Origin: Mesorhizobium sp. L2C084A000
GTDB lineage: Bacteria; Pseudomonadota; Alphaproteobacteria; Rhizobiales; Rhizobiaceae
Length of the DNA: 48,063 bases
Reading direction: 5' to 3'
Assembly: GCF_000502875.1 (NCBI RefSeq)
Contig: NZ_AYWX01000004.1
Span: 1-48,063 of the forward strand
The notes beneath the pieces were generated by a model. That model did no database searches, was not told where the DNA came from, and saw only the letters and a list, made by a program, of their open reading frames with translations. How positions within the stretch are numbered: the stretch's first letter is position 1; each line of letters starts with the position of its first letter. Both the position numbers and the translations under genes were made by a program. Positions 34,471 through 45,100 of the stretch are shown one piece after another.

Positions 34471-34689
34471 TCAGTCGTCGTTTGCGGCGTTCAAGTCCTC
34501 AGGCCGCAACCCCTCATCGCCATGATGCGGCCACGGCAGGAAATTGCCGTCGAATTCATCGCCGCCGAAATAGTCGAGCGCCCGGTGCGCTTCGGCGCCG
34601 TTGAAGGCAGCCTTGTCGATCAGGTGCGCGATGACCTCGCGCGCCTGCGCGACCTTCTGCCTGAGTTCGGCAATTGTCCTGTCGGTCAT
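34471..34689 (-). CDS. Small hypothetical protein (72 aa)
   Basis: This short acidic protein starts at ATG 34689 (MTDRTIAELRQKVAQAREVI) and has a helical N-terminal half and a C-terminal part rich in Asp, Gly, Trp and Pro (FGGDEFDGNFLPWPHH). It has no signal or membrane segment. I recognise no domain. It fits neatly between the protease gene, which converges with it leaving only 5 bp, and the trpF start 110 bp away on the other strand. This spacing supports a real gene. Confidence 0.6.
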   Translation of the reverse strand: MTDRTIAELRQKVAQAREVIAHLIDKAAFNGAEAHRALDYFGGDEFDGNFLPWPHHGDEGLRPEDLNAANDD

Positions 34690-34799
34690 GATCGTGCTCC
34701 CGCCGTGTCCTGTTCATCCATAGGTAGCGCCTTTGGCCGTGTCGGCAAACAGCATGCTTTTTCTCGACTCTTTTCGCTTTTCATGCCAATTCCCGCGCC

Positions 34800-35459
34800 A
34801 TGGCACTCGACATCAAGATCTGCGGCTTGAAGACCGACGGGGCAATGGCCGCGGCGCTGGCCGGCGGCGCCAGCCATGTCGGGTTTATCTTCTTCGCCAA
34901 AAGCCCGCGCTATGTCGAACCTGCCGAGGCTGGCCGTCTGCGCGAGACTGCGCGCGGCAAGGCGATGGCGGTTGCCGTCACCGTAGATACCAGCGACGCC
35001 TTCCTTGATGAAATCGTTGCCAAAATGCAGCCTGACATGCTGCAGCTGCATGGTGCGGAAACGCCCGATCGCGTCGCCGAGGTCAAAGCCCGCTATGGCC
35101 TGCCGGTGATGAAGGCGCTGCCGCTCAGCGAGGCCGCCGATCTCGAACGGATAAAGCCGTTCATCGGCATAGCCGACCGGTTCCTGTTCGACGCCAAGCC
35201 GCCGAAAGGCTCGCAACTGCCGGGCGGCAACGGCGTGGCCTTCGACTGGCACATCCTCGCCGGCCTTGACGGCAGCGTCGATTACATGCTTTCCGGTGGG
35301 CTCAACGCCGCCAATATCGGCGATGCCCTTCGGCTTGCCGACCCGCCCGGAATAGACATTTCCTCAGGCGTGGAAAGCGCGCCGGGCATCAAGGATCCGG
35401 CGCTGATCGAACAGTTTTTCCGGGCCGTCAGGGCCGCGCGGAACACCCGCGCAGCCTGA
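34800..35459 (+). CDS. trpF: Phosphoribosylanthranilate isomerase
   Basis: This 219-residue TIM-barrel enzyme carries out the Amadori rearrangement of N-(5-phosphoribosyl)anthranilate, the third step of tryptophan synthesis from chorismate. The catalytic Cys8 is in IKICGLK and the general acid Asp131 in FLFDAKPP. The phosphate-binding C-terminal part reads YMLSGGLNAANIG and IDISSGVESAPGIKD. It is a single-domain enzyme, unlike the TrpC-TrpF fusion of E. coli. It leads the tightly spaced trpF-trpB-trpA-accD-folC series, 33 bp before trpB. The ribosome site is weak, but the N-terminus matches the family. Confidence 0.96.
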   Translation: MALDIKICGLKTDGAMAAALAGGASHVGFIFFAKSPRYVEPAEAGRLRETARGKAMAVAVTVDTSDAFLDEIVAKMQPDMLQLHGAETPDRVAEVKARYGLPVMKALPLSEAADLERIKPFIGIADRFLFDAKPPKGSQLPGGNGVAFDWHILAGLDGSVDYMLSGGLNAANIGDALRLADPPGIDISSGVESAPGIKDPALIEQFFRAVRAARNTRAA

Positions 35460-35492
35460 GCGTGCTGTAAACGACAAGCCAGGAGATCGGCG

Positions 35493-36713
<1,221 letters not shown>

Positions 36714-36715
36714 TC

Positions 36716-37555
36716 ATGGTGACCCGCATCGACCGCCGCATGGCGAAGCTGAAGACCGAGGGCCGCCCGGCGCTCGTCACCTATTTCATGGGCGGCGACC
36801 CCGACTACGACACCTCTTTGTCGATCATGAAGGCACTGCCCAAGGCTGGCGCCGACATCATCGAGCTCGGCATGCCGTTCTCCGATCCGATGGCCGACGG
36901 CCCGGCGATCCAGGCAGCGGGCCTGCGGGCGCTGAAGGGCGGCCAGACGCTGGTCAAGACGCTGAAGATGGCGTCCGACTTCCGTGCTGGCGACAATGAG
37001 ACGCCCATCGTGCTGATGGGCTATTACAATCCGATCTACATCTATGGCGTCGACCGCTTCCTCAAGGACGCGATCGCCAGCGGCATCGACGGGCTGATCG
37101 TCGTTGACCTGCCGCCCGAGATGGACGAGGAACTGTGCATTCCGGCGCTCAAGGCCGGCATCAACTTCATCCGGCTGGCGACGCCGACCACCGACGACAA
37201 GCGCCTGCCGAAAGTGCTGCAGAACACGTCGGGCTTCGTCTATTACGTCTCGATGACCGGCATCACCGGCTCGGCGCTGGCTGACACCGGCAAGGTGGCG
37301 GCGGCGGTCAAGCGCATCAAGGGCCACACCGACCTGCCGGTCTGCGTCGGCTTCGGCGTCAAGACCGCCGAGCAGGCCCGGGTGATCGGCGCCAATGCCG
37401 ACGGCGTCGTCGTCGGCACCGCGATCGTCAATGCGGTGGCCAATGTGCTGGGACCGAAGGGCGAAAAGACCGCCGATCCGGCCGAAGCCGTCGCCACGCT
37501 GGTCAGCGGCCTTGCGCAAGGTGTGCGCTCGGCCCGCCTTGCTGCTGCCGAATAG
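36716..37555 (+). CDS. trpA: Tryptophan synthase alpha chain
   Basis: This 279-residue TIM-barrel subunit cleaves indole-3-glycerol phosphate to indole and glyceraldehyde 3-phosphate. The catalytic residues E50 and D61 sit in [17 protein letters not shown] and correspond to E49 and D60 of Salmonella/E. coli TrpA. Phosphate binding is seen in [15 protein letters not shown] and GVVVGTAIV. Its N-terminus [20 protein letters not shown] fits the family. The 3-bp gap from trpB and the 48-bp gap to accD indicate a single transcript. Confidence 0.98.
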   Translation: MVTRIDRRMAKLKTEGRPALVTYFMGGDPDYDTSLSIMKALPKAGADIIELGMPFSDPMADGPAIQAAGLRALKGGQTLVKTLKMASDFRAGDNETPIVLMGYYNPIYIYGVDRFLKDAIASGIDGLIVVDLPPEMDEELCIPALKAGINFIRLATPTTDDKRLPKVLQNTSGFVYYVSMTGITGSALADTGKVAAAVKRIKGHTDLPVCVGFGVKTAEQARVIGANADGVVVGTAIVNAVANVLGPKGEKTADPAEAVATLVSGLAQGVRSARLAAAE

Positions 37556-37603
37556 TTTCCCTACGTCTTTAGCCAAATCTTCGTCAGGACAGGAGCCGAA
37601 GCG

Positions 37604-38530
37604 ATGAACTGGATCACCAATTACGTTCGCCCGAAGATCAATTCGATGCTCGGCCGGCGCACCGACATGCCCGAGAATCTCTGGATCAAGGATCCGGAGA
37701 CCGGCGAGATGGTGTTCCACAAGGACCTGGAATCCAACCAGTTCGTCATTCCTTCGTCCGGCCATCACATGAAGATCTCGGCCAAGGAGCGGCTGAGATT
37801 CTTCTTCGATGGCGGCAAATACGAGACCCTGGACAACCCCAAGGTGATGCAGGATCCGCTGAAATTCCGCGACGAGAAGCGCTATGTCGACCGGTTGAAG
37901 GACGCCAAGGCCAAGACCGGCCTTGAGGACGCGATCATCAATGCGCTGGGCACCGTCGAGGGTCTGCCGGTGGTGGTCACGGTGCAGGACTTCGCCTTCA
38001 TGGGCGGCTCGCTCGGCATGGCTGCCGGCGACGCCATCGTGCATGGCTTCGAAGTGGCCCTGCAGCGCAAGCGGCCGCTGATCCTGTTCGCCGCTTCCGG
38101 CGGCGCGCGCATGCAGGAAGGTATTTTGTCCCTGATGCAATTGCCGCGGACAACGATCGGTGTCGACCGGCTGAAGGAAGCCGGCCTGCCCTATATCGTC
38201 GTTTTGACCAACCCGACCACGGGCGGCGTGACCGCCTCCTACGCCATGCTGGGCGACGTGCACATCGCCGAGCCCGGCGCGCTGATCGGCTTTGCCGGAC
38301 CGCGCGTCATCGAACAGACGATCCGCGAGAAATTGCCCGACGGCTTCCAGCGCTCCGAATATCTGATGGAGCACGGCATGGTCGACATGGTGGTGTCGCG
38401 GCTGGAGCTGCGCGAAACCATATCGCGGCTGCTCAAGATGCTGCTCAAGCTGCCGGAGGAGCAAAAGCCGCTGGAGCCGGAAATCCTGCCGCCGGCAGCG
38501 GTCGCCGCGGAAGCTCGGCCGCAAGCCTGA
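37604..38530 (+). CDS. accD: Acetyl-CoA carboxylase carboxyltransferase beta subunit (no zinc-ribbon cysteines)
   Basis: This 308-residue subunit pairs with AccA to transfer carboxyl groups from carboxybiotin to acetyl-CoA, the first step of fatty-acid synthesis. The crotonase-like core has [28 protein letters not shown] and [16 protein letters not shown]. In E. coli the N-terminus holds a four-Cys zinc ribbon. Here the aligned stretch reads [18 protein letters not shown] and [10 protein letters not shown], with no cysteine, and the whole protein contains none. The protein otherwise has full length, plus an Ala/Pro-rich tail. ATG 37604 follows CAGGAGCC. It sits between trpA and folC, a known Rhizobiales order. 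Confidence 0.95.
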   Translation: MNWITNYVRPKINSMLGRRTDMPENLWIKDPETGEMVFHKDLESNQFVIPSSGHHMKISAKERLRFFFDGGKYETLDNPKVMQDPLKFRDEKRYVDRLKDAKAKTGLEDAIINALGTVEGLPVVVTVQDFAFMGGSLGMAAGDAIVHGFEVALQRKRPLILFAASGGARMQEGILSLMQLPRTTIGVDRLKEAGLPYIVVLTNPTTGGVTASYAMLGDVHIAEPGALIGFAGPRVIEQTIREKLPDGFQRSEYLMEHGMVDMVVSRLELRETISRLLKMLLKLPEEQKPLEPEILPPAAVAAEARPQA

Positions 38531-38648
38531 AGCGACACGAAGCGCCGCGACCGCGATTGCACGACGGCTTCGGCGCGCTGTAGCTTTTGATTGCCATGGC
38601 CATCCGAAACGATTCTGGTTTTCAGGCTCATGCGCTAGGATTCTACCC

Positions 38649-39974
38649 ATGACGACGCTTGCCGCCGACCGCGAAATCGAAGCCCTGATGGCACTTCATC
38701 CGAAAGGCTTCGACCTTTCGCTCGACCGCATTTCGCGGCTGCTGGAGCGGCTTGACAATCCGCAGGATCGGCTGCCCCCGGTCATCCACATCGCCGGCAC
38801 CAACGGCAAAGGCTCGTGCGCCGCCTTTTCGCGCGCCCTGCTCGAGGCCGCGGACTACCGCGTCCATGTCCATACCTCGCCGCATCTGGTCAACTGGCAT
38901 GAGCGTTACCGGCTGGCTGCCGATGGCGGCGGCAGGCTGGTCGAAGACAGGGTTTTCGCCGATGCTATTGCCCGTGCCGCCAGGGCCAATGAGGGCGAGA
39001 AGATCACCGTCTTCGAGATTCTCACCGCAGTCACCTTCCTCTTGTTTTCCGAACACCAGGCCGACGCCGCCATCATCGAGGTCGGGCTCGGCGGCCGCTT
39101 CGACGCGACCAATGTCGTCAAGGAGCCCGCCGTGTCGGTGATCATGCCGGTGTCGCTCGACCACGAGGCCTATCTCGGCGACCGGGTCGAACTGATCGCG
39201 GCCGAAAAGGCCGGCATCGTCAAGCCCGGCTGTCCGGTGGTCATCGGCGCGCAGGAGAGCGAAACGGCGCTGCAGGTGCTGATCGAAACCGCCGAGCGGC
39301 TTGAATGCCCCACCTTCGTCTACGGCCAGGATTTCCTTGCCTTCGAGGAGAACGGCCGCATGGTCTACCAGGACGAAGACGGGTTGATGGACCTGCCGCC
39401 GCCCAGGCTGCCCGGCCGCCACCAGTTCGCCAATGCGGCGGCGGCGATTGCCGCGGTCAAGGCGGCCGGTTTCGAGATCAGCCATCGCGCCGCCGAAAAG
39501 GCGATGATCAATGTCGCCTGGCCCGGCCGCATGCAGAAGCTGATGCAGGGCCGGCTGGCCGAACTGGCACCCAAGGGCGCCGATATCTGGCTCGACGGTG
39601 GCCACAATCCGGGAGCCGGCGTGGTGGTTGCCGAAGCGTTGGCCGAGCAGGAAGAGAAGAACCCGCGTCCGCTGTTCCTCATCTCGGGCATGATCAACAC
39701 CAAGGACCAGAGCGGCTATTTCCGTGCCTTCAAGGGCCTCGCCCGGCATGTCTACACGGTGCCGGTGAGCCTCAGCGAGGCCGGCGTGCCTAATGACGAA
39801 CTGGCGATCCGCGCGACGGAAGCCGGGCTGACCGCCGAGCCGGTGAGTTCCGTCGCCAGCGCGCTGATGCTGCTGCGCGACACCTGGGACGGCCCGGCGC
39901 CACGCATCCTGATCAGCGGTTCGTTGTATCTGACCGGCGCGGTGCTGGCCGAGAACGGCACTCCGCCGACCTGA
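38649..39974 (+). CDS. folC: Dihydrofolate synthase / folylpolyglutamate synthase
   Basis: This 441-residue Mur-ligase-like enzyme adds glutamate to dihydropteroate and extends the polyglutamate tail of folates, using ATP. The P-loop is GTNGKGSCAAF, and TSPHLVNWHERY and VEVGLGGRFDATN-like residues (about 140-150) mark the family. The C-terminal domain begins near residue 290 with DGGHNPGAG. The length is normal. It follows accD by 118 bp. Downstream, in many Rhizobiales, trxA-addA-addB lie close by. Here a VOC gene, a toxin-antitoxin pair and a cupin gene intervene. Confidence 0.95.
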   Translation: MTTLAADREIEALMALHPKGFDLSLDRISRLLERLDNPQDRLPPVIHIAGTNGKGSCAAFSRALLEAADYRVHVHTSPHLVNWHERYRLAADGGGRLVEDRVFADAIARAARANEGEKITVFEILTAVTFLLFSEHQADAAIIEVGLGGRFDATNVVKEPAVSVIMPVSLDHEAYLGDRVELIAAEKAGIVKPGCPVVIGAQESETALQVLIETAERLECPTFVYGQDFLAFEENGRMVYQDEDGLMDLPPPRLPGRHQFANAAAAIAAVKAAGFEISHRAAEKAMINVAWPGRMQKLMQGRLAELAPKGADIWLDGGHNPGAGVVVAEALAEQEEKNPRPLFLISGMINTKDQSGYFRAFKGLARHVYTVPVSLSEAGVPNDELAIRATEAGLTAEPVSSVASALMLLRDTWDGPAPRILISGSLYLTGAVLAENGTPPT

Positions 39975-39998
39975 GGTCGGAGTTGCGAGGAACCCGTC

Positions 39999-40418
39999 AT
40001 GATCAAGGTTAAGCAGCTCGCTCACGTCTGCATCTTCGCGCATGACCTGGAGGCAACGCGAAGCTTCTATCGCGACGTGCTGGGCCTGGATACGCAGTTC
40101 AATTTCCTGCGCGACGGCAAGATTTTCGGGTTCTACCTCAATTGCGGCGGGCGCAGCCACATCGAGGTGTTCCAGAAGGACGGCACGGCCTACACCGAGC
40201 AGAACCAGATCAACCATTTCTGCCTTGAGGTGGAAAACATCGATGCTGCGATCGATCACATCAAATCGAAGGGCATCGACGTCACGGCCAAGAAGCACGC
40301 CTGCGACGACACTTTCCAGGCCTGGATCCGCGATCCCAACGGCGTGAAGATCGAGCTGTTCGAATACACCGGCAAAAGCGCACAGTTCGCCGGCGGCGAC
40401 CGCATCGCCGATTGGTAG
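39999..40418 (+). CDS. VOC-family (glyoxalase/dioxygenase superfamily) protein
   Basis: This 139-residue protein has two beta-alpha-beta-beta-beta units of the vicinal oxygen chelate fold: KQLAHVCIFAHDLEATRSFY and, after HIEVFQKDG, INHFCLEVENIDAAIDHIKS. Likely metal ligands are His9 in LAHVCIF, the Glu in SHIEVF, His in NHFCLEV and the late Glu in VKIELFEYTG. This pattern resembles lactoylglutathione lyases and related enzymes, but the substrate is not predictable. It is 24 bp after folC on the same strand and is probably co-transcribed. The 3' gap holds the ATGCATGTCG hairpin. Confidence 0.85.
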   Translation: MIKVKQLAHVCIFAHDLEATRSFYRDVLGLDTQFNFLRDGKIFGFYLNCGGRSHIEVFQKDGTAYTEQNQINHFCLEVENIDAAIDHIKSKGIDVTAKKHACDDTFQAWIRDPNGVKIELFEYTGKSAQFAGGDRIADW

Positions 40419-40509
40419 AGCATTCCTCCTTTTCCGTGAAACGGTGAAACGCCCTAACGCGTGTCGCGTCTGAACGAATTCAGGTGACCCGCTTTAGGCC
40501 ATTGTTTTT

Positions 40510-40557
40510 ATGCATGTCGTCTTCCCAAAACCGAGATCACTTTTGGGCGACATGCAT
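40510..40557. repeat. ATGCATGTCG hairpin repeat, copy 2
   Basis: ATGCATGTCG(TCTT)CCCAAAA pairs with TTTTGGG-CGACATGCAT around a 10-base loop. The arms are identical to the copy at 6931-6979, with different bulge and loop. It lies between the convergent VOC and vapC genes and touches the vapC stop codon, so it may end both transcripts. Confidence 0.85.
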
Positions 40558-40970
40558 TAGAAATCCCAAGGTGAGATCAGCTCGAGGTTGGCCGGGCCGA
40601 AGTCGTTCAGGTTACGCGTTGCCAGCCGACCGCCATTCACGCGCGCTATCGCTGCAATCATGCCATCGGGTGCCGACATGCCCCGGCCCTTGCGCGTCGC
40701 CGTTCCCATAATCTCGCCATAAGCCAGAGCCGCCTCCTCCGTCAGCCCAAAAATGCGACCGGCAAAGCGATGGCGCCATTGGGAGAGACCTTGCTCCAGG
40801 CGATCGGCACGCTCGTCAGGTCGTATCTTTTGGATACCGAAAGCGATTTCGGCAATCGCCACCGTGGGAAGCGCCAGTTCGGTATCGTTGCGAACCAGCC
40901 AAGCCATGACAGCCGCGTCAGGCGCCTTTCTAAGGCTCTCAGAAATCACATTGGTGTCGACGAAAATCAA
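40557..40970 (-). CDS. vapC: VapC/FitB-type PIN-domain toxin ribonuclease
   Basis: This 137-residue PIN domain is expected to cleave RNA using Mg2+. The acidic active site is D5 (MIFVDTNV), E41 (AIAEIAFG), D102 (SAPDGMIA) and a fourth near D123 (LNDFGP). Length and motifs fit the FitB/VapC group. The start codon is TTG (40970) and overlaps the antitoxin stop as TTGA; no ATG is available. The weak codon should keep toxin below antitoxin levels. The toxin gene follows the antitoxin gene in the usual order. Confidence 0.9.
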   Translation of the reverse strand: MIFVDTNVISESLRKAPDAAVMAWLVRNDTELALPTVAIAEIAFGIQKIRPDERADRLEQGLSQWRHRFAGRIFGLTEEAALAYGEIMGTATRKGRGMSAPDGMIAAIARVNGGRLATRNLNDFGPANLELISPWDF

Positions 40971-41215
40971 AGCTCCGGCCCTGTATGGACCTTGCGGTTT
41001 TCCCGTATGATTTCTTCCAGATCGATGTCGACGCCAACGCTTGCCGTCAGGCGGGAGTAGAAGGCGGATGCCGGTTCTCGCCCGGCCTCGCGAATCTCAT
41101 AGGATTCAAGCGCGCGTTCGACGATATCAGCTATTGAGCGGTTTTCGCGACGAGCGAGTCGATGCGCAAGATCACGTGCTTTTGCGCTGCGGACGGAAAG
41201 CTGGGGTTCGGCCAT
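40967..41215 (-). CDS. vapB: VapB/FitA-type antitoxin
   Basis: This 82-residue protein is the partner of the downstream PIN toxin. The N-terminal half is a ribbon-helix-helix-like DNA-binding region (PQLSVRSAKARDLAHRLARR, ENRSIADIVERALESYEI). The C-terminal half (DLEEIIRENRKVHTGPEL) probably wraps the toxin. ATG 41215 follows AGGGAGTTTG, a strong ribosome site compared with the toxin's TTG. Such antitoxins usually repress their own promoter, here expected in the 72 bp before the start. The pair is inserted between folC and trxA. Confidence 0.88.
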   Translation of the reverse strand: MAEPQLSVRSAKARDLAHRLARRENRSIADIVERALESYEIREAGREPASAFYSRLTASVGVDIDLEEIIRENRKVHTGPEL

Positions 41216-41286
41216 TTCAAACTCCCTTTTGAAAAGATATAGCCTTTCCTGCCCCTGCCATCAAGATGGCAGATGATGGCACGCCA

Positions 41287-41568
41287 TCACTTCAGCTCGA
41301 TCTCGATGAAGGCGTATTCACCCTCATTGGCGCTGATCACGTCGTGCTCGACGCCTTCCTTGCGGAAATAGGGTGCGCCCTTCTTCATCTCGGCGAAGTT
41401 CTCGCCATCCTTGGTCACCAGCTTCACCTTGCCGTCCATCAGCGGCACCACGACATAGTCATGGCCATGGCGATGCCAGCCAGTATTGTCGCCGGGCTGG
41501 AAGCGGTATTCGGTGACGATGACGCGCTCATTGTCGATGAAGACGGTGGCCTTGGCGGATCCGGTCAT
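41287..41568 (-). CDS. Small cupin-domain protein
   Basis: This 93-residue single-domain cupin has the first motif GWHRHGHDYVVVPL (metal-binding His residues and a nearby Asp) and the second motif region PYFRKEGVEHDVIS. Small cupins of this kind can be dioxygenases, isomerases or sensors; nothing here identifies the substrate. ATG 41568 (MTGSAKATVFID) follows GGGAGAAA. The gene is 82 bp downstream of the trxA terminator region on the same strand and upstream of the toxin-antitoxin pair, so it probably has its own promoter. Confidence 0.82.
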   Translation of the reverse strand: MTGSAKATVFIDNERVIVTEYRFQPGDNTGWHRHGHDYVVVPLMDGKVKLVTKDGENFAEMKKGAPYFRKEGVEHDVISANEGEYAFIEIELK

Positions 41569-41650
41569 ATCATTTCTCCCTGCTTGCGCTGCCAACAGAA
41601 GACATGGATTGCCCGGATGTGAGGGCCAGAGCCTGTTACCAATGACGCCA

Positions 41651-41678
41651 ACAAAAAGCCCGGCGCGAGGCCGGGCTT
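41651..41678 (-). terminator. Rho-independent terminator of trxA
   Basis: On the minus strand GCCCGGC-CTCGC-GCCGGGC (7 bp, GC-rich) is followed by TTTTTGTT. It begins 23 bp after the trxA stop, a textbook position. Confidence 0.92.
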
Positions 41679-41700
41679 GATATCAGGAATTTCAGATAGG

Positions 41701-42024
41701 TCAGGCGAGGTTGCCATTGATCCAGTGCGACAGCGCGGTCTTCGGCGCCGCACCGACCTTCATGTCGGCCATTTCGCCGCCCTTGAAGATCATCAGCGTC
41801 GGGATCGAGCGCACGCCGAACTGGGCGGCAAGCTCGGGATTCTCGTCGATGTTCAGCTTGGCGATCTTGACCTTGGCGCCGAGTTCGGTGGCGATGTCTT
41901 CGAGCGCCGGAGCGATCTGCTTGCAGGGGCCGCACCATTCCGCCCAGAAATCGACGACGACCGGTACGTTGGCGTCAAGCACGTCAGCCTGGAAGTTGCT
42001 CTTGTCGACCTTCACGGTTGCCAT
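41701..42024 (-). CDS. trxA: Thioredoxin
   Basis: This 107-residue thioredoxin reduces protein disulphides in the cytoplasm using electrons from thioredoxin reductase. The active site WCGPC is C31/C34 in [12 protein letters not shown]. The cis-Pro loop is in [12 protein letters not shown]. The length is typical. ATG 42024 ([11 protein letters not shown]) was preferred over an upstream in-frame start that adds 12 residues of no family likeness. It follows addA by 76 bp on the same strand, the common Rhizobiales order, and ends at a strong terminator. Confidence 0.97.
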   Translation of the reverse strand: MATVKVDKSNFQADVLDANVPVVVDFWAEWCGPCKQIAPALEDIATELGAKVKIAKLNIDENPELAAQFGVRSIPTLMIFKGGEMADMKVGAAPKTALSHWINGNLA

Positions 42025-42100
42025 ATGGAAAAATCCTTTTGAAAGTTTTTGTACCACCAAATGTGGTGGCGATCGCGCCCTTCTTCAAGCAGGTGTTGTG

Positions 42101-45100
42101 TCACGCTCGCGTGAGTCGAGCAAGAGCGTCGTCCATGGCGCTGGCCGGCAGTTCGATCAGCCGTGGCGCCTCGGTGAACAGCAAGGCCGCCTTGACCATG
42201 CGGCCGGGATAGAGCGGTTGCAGCAAGGCGCGATAGAGCGCGAGCTGCAGGACATAGGCCGGCGTAACCTCGGCCAGAGAGCCGGGCGCCGGCCGATTGG
42301 TCTTGTAGTCGACGATCGACACACTGTCCGATGTCACCGCCAGCCGGTCGATCTTGCCGGAAATCGAGCGCTTCTTGCCCTTGACCTCCAGGCTGCCCAT
42401 GATCGCGACCTCGGCGCGCGACGACGGTGCAAACAGCTGACCGAAGCCGGGATCGGCAAGGATTGACGTGACCGACGCCAGGGCCTTTTTACGCTCTGAC
42501 GGAGGCCAATCAGCACCCGTTCGTGCGAGATAGCGCTCGGCGGCGTCCGAGCGGTCAGGCTCCGCAATGCCGGGCAACATCTGCAGCAGTTTGTGCAGGG
42601 CAAGCCCCCGCAGCACGGCAAAGCCCGGCTCGGCATCGGCGTCCAGCACCGGAGACGTCTTGTCGACCACAGCTTCCTTGCCTTCGTCTATCAGCGCCGA
42701 GGCACCGGATGGCGACAGCGGACGCGGCAGATCCTCGAAGGGCGGCAAGGGCCGGAACAAAGTCGCCGGCAAAGGTCCGAAAGCATCCGTCCGCCGCGCC
42801 TGCTCGCTGGAAGCCTGTGCGACCGGCGGCAGCTTGGTGACATGGAAACGATGCACCGGCTCGCCGCCGGCGGGATGCGCACGCTGTTCGCTTTCCGGCG
42901 CGCCGATCAGCGCGCGGCTGACGATCGAGTGCCAGGTGCCGGCGTTCGGCGCCCGCTTGCCGTGATAGCCGCAGACGATCAGCCGGTCCTCGGCACGGGT
43001 CATGCCGACATAGAGCAGCCGGCGGTATTCGTCGTCGGCGAGTTCCCGTGCCCGCGCTGCCGCTGCTTTGGAAAAGCCGTTGGCGACGTCGCTGGCCGAG
43101 CGCCAGAGATAGCCCTTGCCGTCCCAGTTCGCGCCGGAGCCGTCGAAGGGCATCAGGCGCGGCAAATGCTGGTCGCTGAACGGGGCGGAACCGCCATCGA
43201 CCAGGAACACGACCGGCGCTTCCAGCCCCTTGGCAGCGTGCACGGTCATGACTCGGACCTCGTCGCGGGTCTGGTCCATCTCCCGCTTGATCTCGGGACC
43301 GGCGTTTTCCAGCGTCGACAGGAAGGCTTCCAGCCCCGGCAGGCCGGTCCGCTCCTCGGCAAGGCAGAAGCTCAGGAACTCGTCGAGAATGTCGCCGGCT
43401 TCGGGCCCAAGCCGCGCGATCATCTTGCGGCGCACGCCATCGCGCGCCAGCAGGCAAGCGTAAAACTCGAACACCGGTTTGAAGGCGGCCTCGTTCGTCC
43501 AGATGTCGACCTGAGCGACGATCTTCGCCATTCTCTCGCTTTCGCCGGCGTGCTGGCGCAGCGATGCGATCAACGACAGGCCAGCCGGCCTCTGCGCGGC
43601 GAGCGTGAAAAGCGTCTCTTCCGGCAGATCGAAGATCGGGCTGCGCAGCACCGCGGCGAGCGACAGGTCGTCCTGCGGCTGGATGAGGAGGTGACCGAGC
43701 GCAATCAGGTCCTTGACCGCGATGTGCCCGGGCAGGCTCAGCCGGTCGGCGCCGGCGACCGGAATGTCGCGGCGTTTGAGTGCGCGGGTCAGCGCATGGA
43801 CGAAGCGATCGCGTTTGCGCACCAGCACAAGCACATCGCCCGGCCGCAGCCGCTTGCCGCGACCCTCGATGATCTCACCGGTGCCGATCCAGCCGGCTAT
43901 GGTGGCGGCGACGTTCTCGGCCACGCGCACCGCCGGCGCGTGCGCATGGTCGATGGCTTGCGTCCAGTCGTCGGGCTCATCGACGACATCGGCGCCGACT
44001 GACGGCCACACCTCGACATAGCCCGGTGCGTCGGTGCGGATCGCCTGGTGGCGCAGCGGATCGGGATCATGGCTGATGCCGCGCCGCACGCTCGCGTCGG
44101 CAAAGACGCGGTCGACCGCGGTCAGAACATCGTCGGTCGAGCGGAACGACCAGGTCAGCTTGAGGTCGGCAAAGGACGCCTCGGCGTCACGCACTCGTCC
44201 GGCGAACAACAGCCGGCTGTCGGCGAAGGAGTCCGGGGCAGCCCCCTGGAACGAATAGATCGACTGCTTCTCGTCGCCGACGGCGAAGACCGTGCGATGG
44301 ACCCTGTCGCGCGCGCCCAAGCCGGCAAAGAATTCTTCCGCCAGCCGTTTCACCACTTCCCATTGGTCCGGACTGGTGTCCTGCGCTTCATCGAGCAGGA
44401 TATGGTCGATGCCCTGGTCGAGCTTGTACTGCACCCAGGGGCCGGCGTCTGGTCGCGCCAGCAGGTTGACGGTGCGGGTGATCAGGTCGTTGAAATCGAG
44501 AAAGCCGCGGCTGCGCTTCAGCATTTCGTAGCGGGCGATCAGCCAGTCGGCGATGGTCAGCGCCGCTCTTGTACCCTCCAGCATCCGGAACAGGGCCAGC
44601 CGGTCGGTGGTTTCGACGATGGCGTTGGCGGCCGAGAGATAGCGCTCCGCCAGATCCGGCAGCCGGTCGACCAGGGCCTTCTTGAAGGCCTTTGCCGGGT
44701 CGTAGGCGTCGCCATCGGTCTTGAGGAAGGCTCGCGCGAGCAGTTGCAGGCGCCGAATGGGATCGCCCTCGGCGAAAGCCTGCCGCGCATAGGGCAGGAT
44801 GTTGTTCAGCACCGATCTGGCGTCGGTGGCCTCGGCTGCGTGGGCGAAGCCGGCAAAATAGTCGGGCAGGAAACCCGGCAACGGCCATACCGAAGCGGCT
44901 ATGCCCTCGGCCGTCTGGCCTGGATGGAAATGGAATTCGTCGAACAGGGCCTGGAAGCGCGTGCCGTCACGCCCGACGGCGTCGATGAAATTGCGCAAGC
45001 CGTCGCGCTTGCGCACGATCTCACCCAGCAAGGCGTCTAGCCCGGCTTCGCCGCCCCGATCGAGAATGGCGGCAAAAGCCTCAGCCAGATTCTTGTCACC

